A stretch of DNA of 64,000 nt, from NCBI GenBank assembly GCA_050740695.1, contig JBOIDR010000003.1, positions 1-64,000 of the forward strand. Direction: 5' to 3'. The notes beneath the pieces were generated by a model. It saw only the letters and a list, made by a program, of their open reading frames with translations. It ran no database searches and was not told the origin of the DNA. The translations under genes were made by a program, and so were the position numbers. Each line of letters opens with the position of its first letter. Position 1 is the stretch's first letter. This stretch comes from JACCXJ01 sp050740695. GTDB taxonomy: Bacteria > Pseudomonadota > Gammaproteobacteria > JACCXJ01. Shown here piece by piece: positions 63,766-64,000 of this stretch.

Positions 63766-64000
63766 TTACGCCGCCAGGGCGTGCCACCCCGTCGCGCTGT
63801 CCTCTTCCAGCTCCAGCTTCTTGGCGTGGCCCCGCCGGTCGAGCTCGGCGAGCCGTTCCACGAGCCCGCGCACGCTCCCATCGCCCGCTACATGCTCGCG
63901 GTACAAAATCCTCAGCACGCGCTCGGCCGGACCGGAGATCGCGGCTCGGTCGTTTTCCCACCCCCGGACGGTGTTCTCGCTGACGCCCAGGACCTCCGCG
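63766..64000 (-). CDS. Helix-turn-helix regulator, 5' end outside the window
   Basis: The visible C-terminal part of about 78 residues contains EVLGVSENTVRGWENDRAAI, then SGPAERVLRILYREHVAGDG and VRGLVERLAELDRRGHAKKL. This is the XRE/YiaG-like helix-turn-helix and helix pattern. The start lies beyond 64000. Confidence 0.8.
   Translation of the reverse strand, partial: AEVLGVSENTVRGWENDRAAISGPAERVLRILYREHVAGDGSVRGLVERLAELDRRGHAKKLELEEDSATGWHALAA

Noticed and set aside
1..64000. tRNA or rRNA genes
   Set aside because: I looked for cloverleaf arms with CCA ends and for ribosomal signatures and saw none that I could support.

Overview
The window is GC-rich DNA from a bacterial chromosome carrying a temperate phage or phage-derived element. 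The host is probably a gammaproteobacterium. The left end holds a classical argE-argA pair: a separate acetylornithine deacetylase, and an ArgA that combines an amino-acid-kinase-like domain with a GNAT domain. Several families of G/C-rich palindromic dispersed repeats run through both host and phage DNA. I cannot name the species.

Layout. (1) 0.25-6.6 kb is host DNA: argA and argE on the minus strand, then divergently a LolA-like periplasmic protein, an acyl carrier protein, a condensation-domain-like protein and a flavoprotein. (2) 6.7-9.1 kb is a decaying island. It holds hicB with a frameshifted hicA, a frameshifted DEDDh exonuclease, and an unknown gene interrupted by an amber codon. (3) 9.1-12 kb holds small accessory genes, including a zinc-finger protein that may be a Q-type antiterminator and an HU-like protein with a histone-H1-like tail. 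A 430-bp insertion lies between these two. (4) 12.1-54.2 kb is a late morphogenesis block on the minus strand. In transcription order it reads: small lysis-type membrane proteins, TerS, TerL, portal, scaffold, major capsid protein, decoration protein, adaptor, many small tail-fibre and hub proteins, endolysin, more tail proteins, and finally one 17.1-kb ORF for a 5717-residue polyvalent protein. No tape-measure gene is recognisable and the portal looks P22-like, so a short-tailed virion is likely. (5) 54.2-64 kb is the lysogeny, replication and accessory region. It holds a short tyrosine recombinase, HicB, a probable replication protein, three overlapping RMF-like genes, a Cro/CI-type switch with three operator-like palindromes exactly 25 bp apart, and a cluster of small coiled-coil/membrane proteins of DUF1640 type. 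The prophage continues past the right edge. The left junction is not resolved.

The most unusual object is the giant ORF. It joins an N6-adenine methylase, a helicase, two zinc-peptidase motifs, an ADP-ribosyltransferase-like domain and a C-terminal PLxRFG region. It also contains two other plausible genes: an HNH endonuclease on the opposite strand, and a 118-residue protein in another frame of the same strand with a consensus ribosome binding site. Palindromic repeat elements are inserted in frame in this ORF and in neighbouring ones, where they encode Pro/Gly-rich linkers. Functional names come from motif and family recognition by eye; no database search was run.
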